DNA of 64,000 nucleotides from JAFGPJ01 sp964612465 (GCA_964612465.1 CAZTDF010000001.1:1-64000), one strand, 5' to 3'; counted from the first letter of the stretch, positions 32,132-41,789 are shown. The notes: a model not told the origin generated them from the sequence alone. Numbers and translations are program-made.

Positions 32132-34648
32132 ATGAGAACTATATGGCAAGACATGCGTTACGGACTTCGCCAGTTACGCAAAAAACCGGGATTTACGGCC
32201 ATCGCTCTGATTACTCTGGCCATCGGCATCGGGGCCAATACGTTGATGTCCAGCATCGCCGATTGGCTACTGTTTCTTCAGCCCAGACATGTGAAGAACT
32301 ACGAGCAGTTGGCGTGCTGCGATGTCCGCGCCGCGTCTGATTATACAACTTACATCACCATCCGTGACAGCGTCTCGGCCTTCAGCGATGTCATGGCTCA
32401 GAGTCGCGACGGTATGGTAGGAGATGTCACTGTGGTTCGTGAGCAGACGGCCTGGCACGGCAAGGCAACGTACGTTTCGTCGAACTACTTCTCTTTTTTG
32501 GGAGTCGCGCCCGTCCTGGGGCGGGGCTTCCTGCCCGGCGAAGACCAGCAAGGCAGCGCTCCGGTCGTGGTGCTGAGCTATCCCCTCTGGCAGCGGCTGG
32601 GGGGCGATCCGAAGCTCGTCGGCGAGTATGTGAACGTCAACGGCGCTGTTTGTCAGGTTGTCGGTGTGGCGCCGCAGGGGTTCACCGGCACCTCGCTCCT
32701 GGGGCCCGGCCTCTGGGTGCCGCTGGGCAACTGGGTGTCGATGGGCAGCATCGGAACGATTCGGATGCGGGAACAGACTCGGCCCGCCAACGCCGGGGCC
32801 GGTTGGGGCTATCCTTGGGCGCTTCATGCCATCGGACGACTCAAGCCGGGCGTGAGCATGTCGGTTGCCCAGACACAATTGCAATTCCTAATCCCGCGTT
32901 TTCGAGCAGAGGATCCGGAAGAGTGGCCGGCTGTTGCTTCCTTTTCTCTTCGCCCGCCTGACCGGCTCTTCCTTGATTCGATCAATCTTCCGTATCTCAC
33001 CAAATACAGTCTGATCCTGATGGCCGGGTCCGTGGTCACCCTGCTGATCGTCTGCTTGAACTTGGCGAGCATGCTGATCGTGCAGGGAGCCTCGCGCCAC
33101 CGTGAGATCGCCATCCGATTGGCCGTCGGCGGAGGCCGCCTGCGGATTATTCGGCAGTTGCTCGTCGAGTCTGCGCTGTTGGCGCTGCTGGGAGGAGTTC
33201 TCGGTGTTCTGCTGGCGGTCTGCGGGATGCGGATTCTCAATGTATGGTTCGCCGGCGCCAATTGGGAAGTGATGAGAGCTATCCGAGTTGGCCTGGACAT
33301 TCGCATTCTGATGGGCACACTGGGTTTCTGCCTGATCGCTACGTTGCTGTTCGGTCTAAGACCTGCTCTGAGGCTGTCCCGGCGTGATCTTGCCGAGGAG
33401 ATGAAGGGATCCGCCAGTGGCGTGCTGGGGTCCGTCCACCGCAAGCGAGGCGGTCTTTCGGTAGCGGGCCAGATCACGCTGGCCGTAGTCCTGGTCCTCG
33501 TCGCTGCCCTGCTGTTGCGCAGTGCCCTGGAGACAGCGCGGCCGGACCCACGGTTCCACCTGGAGGACACGCTGGTCGTTCGGATCGATCCGGAATCGTC
33601 CGGCTATGACAAGGTCCGGAGCATGCAGGCATGCGAGACCCTGGCTGATCATCTGGCGTCCCTGCCGCCAGTCGAGGCGCTGGGGACAGCACCCAACCTG
33701 TTCTACGGGGGTGGCGGGGAGCAAACGATACGCGAATACCGGCCGGGGGAAGAAGGCGAGCCCTGGAAGCATCGCGCACGACACGCCAACATGCTCGCCA
33801 TAGGCCGGGACTACTTGCCGGCGCTGGAGGTCCCGCTGCTGCAGGGGCGCCTCTTCGACCGGCGAGACAGTGTCCCCGACGCGGAGAAGGTCGCGATCAT
33901 CAATGAAACCCTGGCGCACAGGCTTCGTCCCGACGGCAGTGCTCTCGGCTGTCTGGTCCAATGGGGCGTGCCTGAACTTGGTGGCTACTGGTGTCCCGAT
34001 GTCTACCGGGTGGTCGGGGTCGTCACCGGCCTGCCGGGCATACAGGACCGGGAAGCGAGTTTCCAGATGTACGTACCCGCCGCCGGACCGGATGACTTAC
34101 CTTCTTACTTCTACCTGCACGTCAGAGATCGTGAAGCGGTCGAGACTCTACGGTCGCAGATGGTCGAGGAGATCCACCGGGTCGATCCGCGTATCCCGGT
34201 TCTGTCGGTGACGACTCTGGCAGAGATACACGATACTGATTTCAGAGTATGGTATGCGAGATTCCACGCTCGTCTGGCACTGACGGCCGGGGTGGTGGCT
34301 TTGTTTCTGGCGGCGCTGGGCATCTATGCCATCAAGGGCTATATGGTCACTTCGCGCACGTCGGAGATCGGTATCCGTATGGCCATGGGGGCTACGCGCA
34401 GGAGCATCATGGCCATGATCCTGCGAGACGGACTGGTGCTGACGGTGGTCGCACTACTGGTAGGCTTGCTGCTGGGTTTGGCTGTCGCGCGGGTAGGGGC
34501 CAGCCTACTCTACGGCGTCAGCCCGGTCGATCCGGTCAGCATCGTAGCAACCGTGGCCCTGCTCGGCGGCGTTTCCCTCCTGGCCGGCTACTTCCCGGCC
34601 CGCCGGGCGGCAAAGATCGATCCAATGAAGGCACTTAAATATGAATAA
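32132..34648 (+). CDS. MacB-like FtsX permease 11
   Basis: This 838-residue permease is the last of the array and the fourth subgroup A member, most like permease 2 (both have the LFYGGGG stretch in the second periplasmic domain and AIKGYMV before the last coupling motif). It is more GC-rich than permease 2. TM1 carries LITLAIGIGANTLMSSIADW. It ends KIDPMKALKYE, 11 bases before the outer-membrane protein gene, so the whole array probably reads into that gene. Confidence 0.9.
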   Translation: MRTIWQDMRYGLRQLRKKPGFTAIALITLAIGIGANTLMSSIADWLLFLQPRHVKNYEQLACCDVRAASDYTTYITIRDSVSAFSDVMAQSRDGMVGDVTVVREQTAWHGKATYVSSNYFSFLGVAPVLGRGFLPGEDQQGSAPVVVLSYPLWQRLGGDPKLVGEYVNVNGAVCQVVGVAPQGFTGTSLLGPGLWVPLGNWVSMGSIGTIRMREQTRPANAGAGWGYPWALHAIGRLKPGVSMSVAQTQLQFLIPRFRAEDPEEWPAVASFSLRPPDRLFLDSINLPYLTKYSLILMAGSVVTLLIVCLNLASMLIVQGASRHREIAIRLAVGGGRLRIIRQLLVESALLALLGGVLGVLLAVCGMRILNVWFAGANWEVMRAIRVGLDIRILMGTLGFCLIATLLFGLRPALRLSRRDLAEEMKGSASGVLGSVHRKRGGLSVAGQITLAVVLVLVAALLLRSALETARPDPRFHLEDTLVVRIDPESSGYDKVRSMQACETLADHLASLPPVEALGTAPNLFYGGGGEQTIREYRPGEEGEPWKHRARHANMLAIGRDYLPALEVPLLQGRLFDRRDSVPDAEKVAIINETLAHRLRPDGSALGCLVQWGVPELGGYWCPDVYRVVGVVTGLPGIQDREASFQMYVPAAGPDDLPSYFYLHVRDREAVETLRSQMVEEIHRVDPRIPVLSVTTLAEIHDTDFRVWYARFHARLALTAGVVALFLAALGIYAIKGYMVTSRTSEIGIRMAMGATRRSIMAMILRDGLVLTVVALLVGLLLGLAVARVGASLLYGVSPVDPVSIVATVALLGGVSLLAGYFPARRAAKIDPMKALKYE

Positions 34649-34659
34649 GGAACCATGAA

Positions 34660-36339
34660 ATGCAAAAAAGAAGACTATGTAAACATATGACAAAGCCTGA
34701 GGAACACAAGTGTTGCATTTGTCAATGGCTTGTATCCGCCTTAGCTTTGCTGGCGCTGGCGGGTTGTCCCGCTCCAACTTTGAAAGAGAATCCAAAGGTC
34801 GAGACTTTGACCATGGGACTTGATACGATTGATACTGTCCAACCGAAGGACCTTTCGGATTCGCCACCGGTTTCCGTTGAACAGGCCACTGCAGAAGTCA
34901 CCGAGCAGATCGGCGAGCCCAATGAGTTGATCCCTGTGATTGAGCTGACGCTCGAACAAGTACGCGCTGCTACTCTGGCCAACAACCTGGATCTCAAGAT
35001 CGATCTAATCGATCCTGCTATTGCACAGCGAGCAGTTGACATTGAACGCGCCAAGTTCGAAACGACCTTCTATGGCTCTGCGGTATATAGCACCTCAGAG
35101 ACAAAAGAAGGGATATCATCCACAAGCAATGAATATGATATGGGTATAGAAAGCCCTCTGCACACCGGCGGTTCGATCGCGGTAGGTTTGCCTTTCGGAG
35201 AGTTTGACTCCGACGATTCCGACAGTATGGCCGATGCTGCGATTAGTGTCTCTTTCATCCAATCTCTGCTCAAGGGGGGGGGGACTCGCATCAATACCCA
35301 TTCAATTCGCATCGCCGGTTATCAAAAACACGCTGTCGATGCCCAGACCAAACAGACTACTATTTATCTGCTGGCGGCTGCTGACATCGCCTACTGGCGT
35401 CTCTATATGGCTTGCCGAGAACTTGATATCCGTCGTGAGCAATACAAGCTGGCCCAGGATCAACTCAATCATGCTCGTCTTAAAGTGGCCTCGGGCTCAT
35501 CTCCCAGGATCGAAATTGTGCGCGCCGAGGCAGGCCTGTCCAGTCGGATTGAGGCGCTTATCAACGCCGAGACGACGGTTCAAAACCGCCAGCTTGATTT
35601 GCAACGCATTATGAACCAGGAGGATATGCCGCTCAATGCGAACATAAAGATCACTCCGAAGACCGAACCAAATCCACTGGGACTGGACATCGACGAGGAA
35701 AAGCTTGTCGGAATCGCGCTCGGAAATCGCATGGAGACCGTCCGGCTTGAATTGCAGTTGGCTATAGATGAGCTGGACGTCGAATTAGCGCATAATGCAA
35801 TGCTGCCCGACCTTAAGTTCAATTACAGTTACACCACTCAAACGCAGGCTGGTGATGCTGGCCATGCCCTTGGAGATTTTGGGGACAAAAATTCTGATTA
35901 CCATTCCATCGGTCTTTCCGCAAGTATTCCCCTGGGTAACCAGGCTGCCAAAATGCGTGTGGAGAGGGCGAAACTTCAGCAGCTTCAGGACCAGGCTAGT
36001 TACGCCAGGCTCCGTCAGATGATCCAGCAGGAAGTATATAACACGGTCAGGGCATTGCGAAATAGCTGGCGACGTATTCTGGCCGCTGAAAAGTCTGTTG
36101 ATGCCGCATACCGTGACTATAAGGTTGAACAATCGCAGTTTCAGCTTGGTCGGAGTAGGAGTACGGATGTATTATACTCCGCAACGGGTCTGGCGGATGC
36201 ACAACTGAGCAGGATTCGTGCTCTTACCGAATACGAAATTGCTCAGATTTATCTTGCCCAGGCGACAGGGACACTGTTGGGATACAGCCGGATAATTTTA
36301 GAGCCGACAGATATTCAGGCTCTGAGTGACATTCGCTAA
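34660..36339 (+). CDS. TolC-like outer-membrane efflux lipoprotein
   Basis: This 559-residue outer-membrane channel protein is the exit duct for the ABC exporter. The N-terminus has a lipoprotein signal ending LALAGC (lipidated Cys36). Two outer-membrane-efflux repeats follow, rich in helical heptads (for example DQLNHARLKVASGSSPRIEIVRAEA near 265-290 and QLQDQASYARLRQMIQQEVY near 445-465), with a strand-rich segment containing LKFNYSYTT. It closes the operon of regulator, adaptor, ATPases and permeases. Confidence 0.9.
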   Translation: MQKRRLCKHMTKPEEHKCCICQWLVSALALLALAGCPAPTLKENPKVETLTMGLDTIDTVQPKDLSDSPPVSVEQATAEVTEQIGEPNELIPVIELTLEQVRAATLANNLDLKIDLIDPAIAQRAVDIERAKFETTFYGSAVYSTSETKEGISSTSNEYDMGIESPLHTGGSIAVGLPFGEFDSDDSDSMADAAISVSFIQSLLKGGGTRINTHSIRIAGYQKHAVDAQTKQTTIYLLAAADIAYWRLYMACRELDIRREQYKLAQDQLNHARLKVASGSSPRIEIVRAEAGLSSRIEALINAETTVQNRQLDLQRIMNQEDMPLNANIKITPKTEPNPLGLDIDEEKLVGIALGNRMETVRLELQLAIDELDVELAHNAMLPDLKFNYSYTTQTQAGDAGHALGDFGDKNSDYHSIGLSASIPLGNQAAKMRVERAKLQQLQDQASYARLRQMIQQEVYNTVRALRNSWRRILAAEKSVDAAYRDYKVEQSQFQLGRSRSTDVLYSATGLADAQLSRIRALTEYEIAQIYLAQATGTLLGYSRIILEPTDIQALSDIR

Positions 36340-36436
36340 GCAGCCTAACGATTTCGCTATCATCTATGTTGAATGCCCTATTTAATCCATCCCAAACGAA
36401 GCCGATGCGATGTCAAGCATCTTCAGTGATAATTCT

Positions 36437-36486
36437 GGTTCATCCGATTAATGCGTAGGTTGAGCTATGCATTAATTGGATGAACC
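36437..36486. repeat. 18-bp inverted repeat (stem-loop) after the efflux operon
   Basis: The left arm 36437-36454 and right arm 36469-36486 are complementary at 17 of 18 positions with a G-T at the other, enclosing 14 bases. It lies about 100 bases after the efflux operon stop, in a 299-base gene-free gap. No T run follows on either strand, so it is not a typical intrinsic terminator. It could be a processing stem or the remains of a small inverted-repeat element. Confidence 0.6.
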
Positions 36487-36638
36487 TAAAAAGTATAAGG
36501 AAATTCGAAAGATTACGGCATGACCCAATCCTGTTCGGCACAAGGATTGCTGTGTGATTTATGGGGGGTAGAAATACCCAAAACTTTTTTTACATATTAC
36601 CTATTTTAAACTGGCGCGCTGTATGCGCTTGTGTTTAA

Positions 36639-37835
36639 ATGCCTTTCATGAGCAAAAAAAGGCATAAAATTAAAGAACGCGAACTCCAAGGCTTTAAGTA
36701 CTTCAAGACCATTTCCAAAATCCTGGAGTCTCTTCATGACGTTGGATGTCAGAGAGATCTTGCCGGCAACCGAATCCTGCACATGGATCAATATATTTCC
36801 TTACTCTTGTTGCATATGTTCAATCCCATCTGTACGTCCCTGCGATCCCTGCAGCAGGCCAGTGAGCTGAAGAAAGTACAAAAGAAGCTCGGTGTCCCCC
36901 GCGCATCCCTGGGTAGTCTGTCAGAGGCAGCGAGGGTCTTCGACAGCCAAAGCATGCTGGAAATCATCGGACAGCTCGGTGAGCAACTCGAGCCGGTCGC
37001 TCAACACGACAAACTCAAAGATTTACCCGGGATCCTCACCGCAGCCGACGGCACCCTTTTGAAGGGTTTACCCAAGATTGCCTGGGCCCTGTGGATCGAC
37101 GATAAGCATAAAGCCATCAAGAACCATGTCCACTTTGAAATCCTCAAGGGTGTCCCTGTCAAGGCCACGATAACAGAGGGCAATGGCAATGAGAAAGATG
37201 TCCTGGCCGAGACCCTGGACGCCGGCCGGATCTATGTTCTGGATCGAGGGTATGCCAAATACAGCCTTCTGCAAAAGATTCTGGATCACAACAGTTCCTT
37301 TGTTTGCCTGATACGAGACAATTACGTCTGTCAGGTCATAGAGGAACGTCCTGTCACCGCAGACGCCGAAGCGGCCGGCGTTGTACGAGATCGTATTGTT
37401 CGATTAGGTTCTAACGCCAAAAGCGACGAAATCCCCGGAGCGGTTCGTGTTGTTGAGGTGAAATGCCAGCCACATGTCAAACGTATGCACACAGGACGCA
37501 GTGGTCCGGAACAGTTAGAGACAATTGTCATAGCAACGGATTTGCTGGATATTGAAGCGGATGTGATTGCGTTGATCTTCCAATATCGCTGGACGATTGA
37601 AATCTTCTTTCGTTTCTACAAACACATTTTAGGCTGTCGTTACCTGCTAAGCTACAATCAGAACGGCATCGAATTACAGACCTATGCGGTCATCATTGCG
37701 TGTATGTTGATATCGCTTTGGATGGGTCGTAAGCCGACCCTGCGAACATATAAAATGCTCTGTTGGTATTTCACAGGCATGGCCGATGAAGAAGAGTTGT
37801 TGTCTCATATTCATCGTCTGCAAAAAATTGGCTAA
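36639..37835 (+). CDS. IS4-family DDE transposase
   Basis: This 398-residue transposase has an N-terminal DNA-binding part (KYFKTISKILESLHDVGCQRDLAGNRIL) and an RNase H-type core. The acidic residues appear in TAADGTLL, YVLDRGYAKYSLL and the IS4-type YRWTIEIFFRFYKHILG (the YREK-like box). The reading frame is complete, so the copy may be active. I could not identify the terminal repeats or target duplication by eye; the element should lie within about 36.5-37.9 kb. It sits between the efflux operon and the magnetosome region. Confidence 0.88.
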   Translation: MPFMSKKRHKIKERELQGFKYFKTISKILESLHDVGCQRDLAGNRILHMDQYISLLLLHMFNPICTSLRSLQQASELKKVQKKLGVPRASLGSLSEAARVFDSQSMLEIIGQLGEQLEPVAQHDKLKDLPGILTAADGTLLKGLPKIAWALWIDDKHKAIKNHVHFEILKGVPVKATITEGNGNEKDVLAETLDAGRIYVLDRGYAKYSLLQKILDHNSSFVCLIRDNYVCQVIEERPVTADAEAAGVVRDRIVRLGSNAKSDEIPGAVRVVEVKCQPHVKRMHTGRSGPEQLETIVIATDLLDIEADVIALIFQYRWTIEIFFRFYKHILGCRYLLSYNQNGIELQTYAVIIACMLISLWMGRKPTLRTYKMLCWYFTGMADEEELLSHIHRLQKIG

Positions 37836-37933
37836 TTCATACATTGGTTCGTCCTTGGAGAGAACGAGCGTGGGCTTGGGAATTCGATAAAAGAACGCAC
37901 TCTCTCGGCTACGACATCACATTGCTCTGATGG

Positions 37934-39013
37934 TCAAGCGGCTAATCTGTGGTACGACTTCAGCAGGCCACCCAAACGTTCGATGCAGACAATCTCCGCC
38001 GTTTCTTCAATAGTGTGTTTGGGCTCAATGATTCTGTCCAGCGATTGATGAATCCGTTCGTGATGATAATATTCACTATACTGCGCAATCACATATTCAA
38101 ACTGCTCCACAGATGACAGAATCAAATGATCCAAACGCTCGGATTTTACGGATTTGACAAAGCGTTCGGTGTAGCAATTCAAATCTGGGCTTCGGGCAGG
38201 AAACTTCACCGGTTCTATCCCGGAATTCTTCAGTATCTCATGGAATCCTTCTGTGGTATACAGCGGATCTCGATCATGGATTAAATACCGTTTCCCATGG
38301 AGAAAACCATCCTCAAAATCCGTCAGAATCTTCGCCACTTGCTTCATATAGGCCCCATCCGGCTGAAGCTTGATAGGAGCAAAAAAGACCTTCCGGGTAG
38401 CAAGCTCTATAACAAAGAACACTTTACAGCGGACTATTTTGCGGCTCACAAGAAGCTCAATGGTAAAGAAGTCACAGGCGGCCAATACGTCCCAATGACT
38501 CTTGATATATACATGCCATGTTGATCTGACGGTTAAGTCTGGCTCAAGATCATAACCGTTTTCGATCAATATATTCTTTACACTGGATTTGCTGATCTTG
38601 TCGCCCAGGTAAACGATCTGGTCGGTGATCTTCTGGCATCCCCAACGGGGATTTTCTTCTTTGAATCGTATCACAAGATTGACAATCTCCTGACCTATTT
38701 GTGGTCGACCAGGTGACGTTCGGTTCTGAGACCCATCATACTTCCGGGCAATGAGTTCCCGAAACCACCGCATGATAGTGTCTGGCGTGAACAACTCTGT
38801 ACATTGCTCCAGCATCTTTCGGCTGAACCGTTTGGCCTTAGCCGCCAGCCTCATCCGCTGGCTGTTGTTCAGTCGAATACGTTTATTCTGCTTTTCCTGA
38901 CGCTCCACAAGGACTCGGACCTGTTCTCGGAGATAGTCAATGGCTTTGTAGAGTTCTTTATCGATGCAATAGGCCAGGCAAGTGGTGAGTGTAATCCACA
39001 TTTTCTGTTTCAT
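37934..39013 (-). CDS. integrase-core (rve) transposase, IS3/IS481-like
   Basis: A 359-residue DDE transposase is read on the minus strand. An N-terminal helix-turn-helix region (TPDTIMRWFRELIARKYDGS) is followed by PRWGCQKITDQIV, then the rve core: LAACDFFTIE, HDRDPLYT and the final acidic segment in LNCYTERFVKSVKSERLDH. The frame is complete. The gene stands back-to-front to the IS4-family gene, so at least two separate insertions occurred here. The flanks (37836-37933 and 39014-39112) show no further gene, and ends were not resolved. Confidence 0.87.
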   Translation of the reverse strand: MKQKMWITLTTCLAYCIDKELYKAIDYLREQVRVLVERQEKQNKRIRLNNSQRMRLAAKAKRFSRKMLEQCTELFTPDTIMRWFRELIARKYDGSQNRTSPGRPQIGQEIVNLVIRFKEENPRWGCQKITDQIVYLGDKISKSSVKNILIENGYDLEPDLTVRSTWHVYIKSHWDVLAACDFFTIELLVSRKIVRCKVFFVIELATRKVFFAPIKLQPDGAYMKQVAKILTDFEDGFLHGKRYLIHDRDPLYTTEGFHEILKNSGIEPVKFPARSPDLNCYTERFVKSVKSERLDHLILSSVEQFEYVIAQYSEYYHHERIHQSLDRIIEPKHTIEETAEIVCIERLGGLLKSYHRLAA

Positions 39014-39112
39014 AGTCCGGATACATTACGAAATCCTCCTTCAACAGGCAATTACTTTCATCCGCGACGACCTTATGTCACTTTTGTAGAAGGAGTTATG
39101 TGGGTATAATAT

Positions 39113-39568
39113 ATGCACCCTATGCCCTTCGGGGTAATTCTGATGAAGAGAGTTAAACATTCTTTAAAGCTTCCCGATTCAATTAGGGAGCATTCACACG
39201 GGAATGGTTCGGCCGCAAATAGATACGAATATGAGTTTCATCATGGTCGAGTTTGGGAGAAATTATCTGCGGGGAAAACCGAACTTTCAGCAGGCAGAAG
39301 CTTAAGAAATTTTCATGGGGTTTTCTCGGGAATATCACCTCTCAATAAAGGGTTCTCAAGAGAAGGGTGGCGACTAAAAGCTGTTAGTACAACGAAGGCT
39401 GTGGCCGGTCCTTTAGTGCCGCGAGCGTTGCCTATAGTATCGATGGCAGTTAGTGCACATTCGAATCATGAAATTATAGAACATTCGGGTAACGCAACTG
39501 TTATGGTTTATAGAAAGCGATTCATTGAAAGAAAAAAGGAAGATATCCCTATGAAATATGCAGGTTAA
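39113..39568 (+). CDS. hypothetical protein, doubtful
   Basis: An open frame of 151 codons whose product I do not recognise. It has no membrane segment or known motif, and its end overlaps the stop of the opposite-strand gene by four bases. An internal ATG at 39143 is an alternative start. A TATAAT sequence and GAAGGAGT lie just upstream, but at the edge of a transposase unit these may belong to that element. If it is not a gene, 39014-39564 is a 550-base gap with nothing else visible. Confidence 0.3.
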   Translation: MHPMPFGVILMKRVKHSLKLPDSIREHSHGNGSAANRYEYEFHHGRVWEKLSAGKTELSAGRSLRNFHGVFSGISPLNKGFSREGWRLKAVSTTKAVAGPLVPRALPIVSMAVSAHSNHEIIEHSGNATVMVYRKRFIERKKEDIPMKYAG

Positions 39569-41031
39569 GCGAATGAGTCGATTTTCTTTTTGCAGATTTC
39601 CTGGGTTAATTCCATAAGCTTTTGGACACATTGCTCAAGATGGGCCATGTCGACTTTTGTGATATTATATGAGTCTTCGCTATAAATATAAACTTGAGCA
39701 TTGTTCAGGAGGTTGAAGATTTTGTCCTGTCGCTCGGTTGTACACGGAAAAACAGTAAGAAAAACAGGTTCGTAACTTGCGACGTACCTGCCAAGCTTTT
39801 CAAGGTCACAGCTTTGGGGGTTATAACCGCTAAATACCAGTAGTATCGCTGTATAAAAGCATTTTATAGACTGGTGAAGTTCAAGGAGGGCTTCGTTGTA
39901 CCATTTTTTTTCTAAATCATATTGGAAATGAGCATAGAAATGTTTTGCCTTTTCATTCCACGCATCGAAATTTTGCTGGGCGATTTGTTTTCTTTTCTTG
40001 AGGTTAGTTTTTCGTTTTTTTGCAAATCGGAATCTTCCGGAGTCATAAAGCATTATTCCTTCTTCTATTATATCGGAGAAGAAGTATTGGTCATTGTTTA
40101 GCTGAGCGTTAATATACTGAATATCGTGAAAGATGAGATTTACGGTTGTTTCCGCACGGTTAAGCTTGCCCTCGACTTTATTCTGCAGTTCCGGGTTATT
40201 GGCAGATTCGGCATACTTAGTGACAACCAGGATGTCAAAGTCGGATTTGTATTCGTATGTGCGATCCTTCTCGTTGCAGACATCTTCAACCCATTTACCA
40301 CGGGCATAAGAGCCAAACAGGATTACCATCTGAACGTCATCCAGTTCCTTAAGAATAATCTCTGTTATGGTAGATAGCTCATTGACCTTGTATTCTGGCA
40401 GGTGTGACAAGGATTTCGTCATACTGCTCTTATGGACGACTATCGCAGAAGGATTTTCTCTTAGACCAGCAGCAGGATTTTTTATCCTGTCATTACCCTG
40501 AGCGACATCATGAATAAAATTATCGAGAAAATTTTTCTTTTCAACAGTTGCCCCCATAGATTTTCCATCTGGCGTTGCTTCAATCGCGGCAGCGTTGCCG
40601 TGAGAACCGAAAAACTTCTCGAAATAGGCGCAACTCAAACAATCTCCCATGCAGCGAATGACACCTTTGCCGAATTGTCGCACAACTACGAAGCAGTAAT
40701 CTATTTCTCTTCCATATATCAGGCAGTTCTTACACTCCCTCTCGCAGTTTGTTTTTTGCAGATATTCCCAGCAATGTCCTAATGCGCCAGATGTTGCGAC
40801 CTTCTTCTCTTTGGGAGAACTCTTACGTTGCAGGGTTTCCAGAAAAGATATGGCTTCGGAGATGGGGATTCTGTGCTTGCCTCCTACGGTTCTGATCGTA
40901 CTGATTTTGCCCTTGTCGATCCAGCTAAGAATGGTAAAACGCGAGACGCCGCAAAACCTCGCAAGCTCGGTCGTAGTCAAATACTCTTTCCGCGGACCGG
41001 TTCCACTATAAATTGTATTTCTTACTGCCAT
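39565..41031 (-). CDS. HTH / eight-Cys / nucleotidyltransferase / HEPN-like fusion protein
   Basis: This 488-residue multidomain protein is transcribed away from the magnetosome block. Residues 16-65 are an excisionase-type winged helix (LTTTELARFCGVSRFTILSW...TVGGKHRIP). Residues 86-140 hold a cysteine module with Cys at 87, 96, 100, 103, 113, 127, 131 and 134. Residues about 215-330 are a MNT-type nucleotidyltransferase with GSYARG (240-245) and the catalytic D264-F-D266. Residues about 350-480 are all-helical and HEPN-like (EALLELHQSIKCFYTAILL). The first 140 residues are paralogous to the gene at 48897, with identical cysteine spacing. MNT/HEPN pairs are known as toxin-antitoxin systems; here both are on one chain with a probable metal- or Fe-S-binding DNA-binding unit. 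A role as a regulator of the divergent region is inferred. Confidence 0.8.
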   Translation of the reverse strand: MAVRNTIYSGTGPRKEYLTTTELARFCGVSRFTILSWIDKGKISTIRTVGGKHRIPISEAISFLETLQRKSSPKEKKVATSGALGHCWEYLQKTNCERECKNCLIYGREIDYCFVVVRQFGKGVIRCMGDCLSCAYFEKFFGSHGNAAAIEATPDGKSMGATVEKKNFLDNFIHDVAQGNDRIKNPAAGLRENPSAIVVHKSSMTKSLSHLPEYKVNELSTITEIILKELDDVQMVILFGSYARGKWVEDVCNEKDRTYEYKSDFDILVVTKYAESANNPELQNKVEGKLNRAETTVNLIFHDIQYINAQLNNDQYFFSDIIEEGIMLYDSGRFRFAKKRKTNLKKRKQIAQQNFDAWNEKAKHFYAHFQYDLEKKWYNEALLELHQSIKCFYTAILLVFSGYNPQSCDLEKLGRYVASYEPVFLTVFPCTTERQDKIFNLLNNAQVYIYSEDSYNITKVDMAHLEQCVQKLMELTQEICKKKIDSFA

Positions 41032-41682
41032 TTAAAACATCTTTCGTTCAAATCAACATACATTTTCTGTTTTTTCAATCCTGCTAAATCAACCAAAGAA
41101 GTAGATATGGTGGAAATAGTAGGTCAAACAAGACGAAGTATCAAGTTATTTCTCCGAAGATATGTGAGATGAAAAAATCTTTCAAATGACTCATAAGTAA
41201 TGTCCTGACAATATCTAAGGGGTCAACAGTACCTTTGTCGAGGTTGCATTTTCTTTAGGTTGATTGATGTTTTTGTTGAATCTTCTAAAAATAGTTTGAC
41301 AGGTATTGTTGGTGTAATTAAATTGTGCATGTTGTTGATTTGGACAGAGTTGGAAGGTTGCAACAACGGGTACCGCCAAATGTGTGGTTTATTGCCTTTC
41401 GACAAGCTAAAATGAATTACGATGTCAGGCTTGATCGAAAATGGTGCAGGGTATTACTGTAACCGACGGGGACGGAGTGCGGGATAAGACCGAATGAGTC
41501 GAAAAACGAAAACTAGGACGATGCAATTAGACAGGATGTTTTTATGCCGAATAAAAGGCTTTCGAGAAAATAATGGCTCAGTGATTATCGTTGCGCTATC
41601 CATTGATATATGATAACGACCCAATTCTGTAACTTATAGCATAATTGGGCTTGGCCTCATAATATCGAGCATGGATAGAATA

Positions 41683-41789
41683 CCAGCAAGGACTGCTGGA
41701 GTTTTTAATACTCCCCGGGGTGTGGCAGGAAAGGTTAGAAAGATATAACCCAGCTGGTTATGCAAATGGATAGCCGACTGGGTTTTTTT
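41683..41789 (+). promoter_or_regulatory. structured leader with possible antiterminator, candidate attenuator
   Basis: Several short stems are stacked before the first small gene: CCAGCA/TGCTGG (41683-41688 with 41694-41699), GGAGT/ACTCC (41698-41702 with 41710-41714) and GGTT/AACC (41733-41736 with 41747-41750). The first two overlap by two bases. The third uses the same AACC that forms the foot of the downstream terminator. Mutually exclusive stems of this kind are typical of attenuators and riboswitches. I do not recognise a known riboswitch class. A short terminated RNA is the other reading. Confidence 0.45.
41747..41789 (+). terminator. intrinsic terminator in the leader of the magnetosome block
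   Basis: AACCCAG (41747-41753) and GGTTAT (41756-41761) pair with ATAGCC (41770-41775) and CTGGGTT (41778-41784) across one small internal mismatch and an eight-base loop, followed by a run of T to 41789. It stands 34 bases before the ATG at 41824, so either it ends an upstream RNA or it gates entry into the block. Confidence 0.75.

Noticed and set aside
36500..39112. Exact ends and target duplications of the two transposase units
   Set aside because: No convincing terminal inverted repeats or flanking direct repeats could be matched by eye, so no element borders are claimed.
41223..41405. 60-codon frame on the minus strand in the non-coding stretch
   Set aside because: No ribosome-binding site, motif or similarity to neighbours; within the range expected by chance in AT-rich DNA.
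41441..41520. GC-richer patch resembling part of a structured RNA
   Set aside because: I could not fold it into a consistent structure by eye or match it to a known RNA family.
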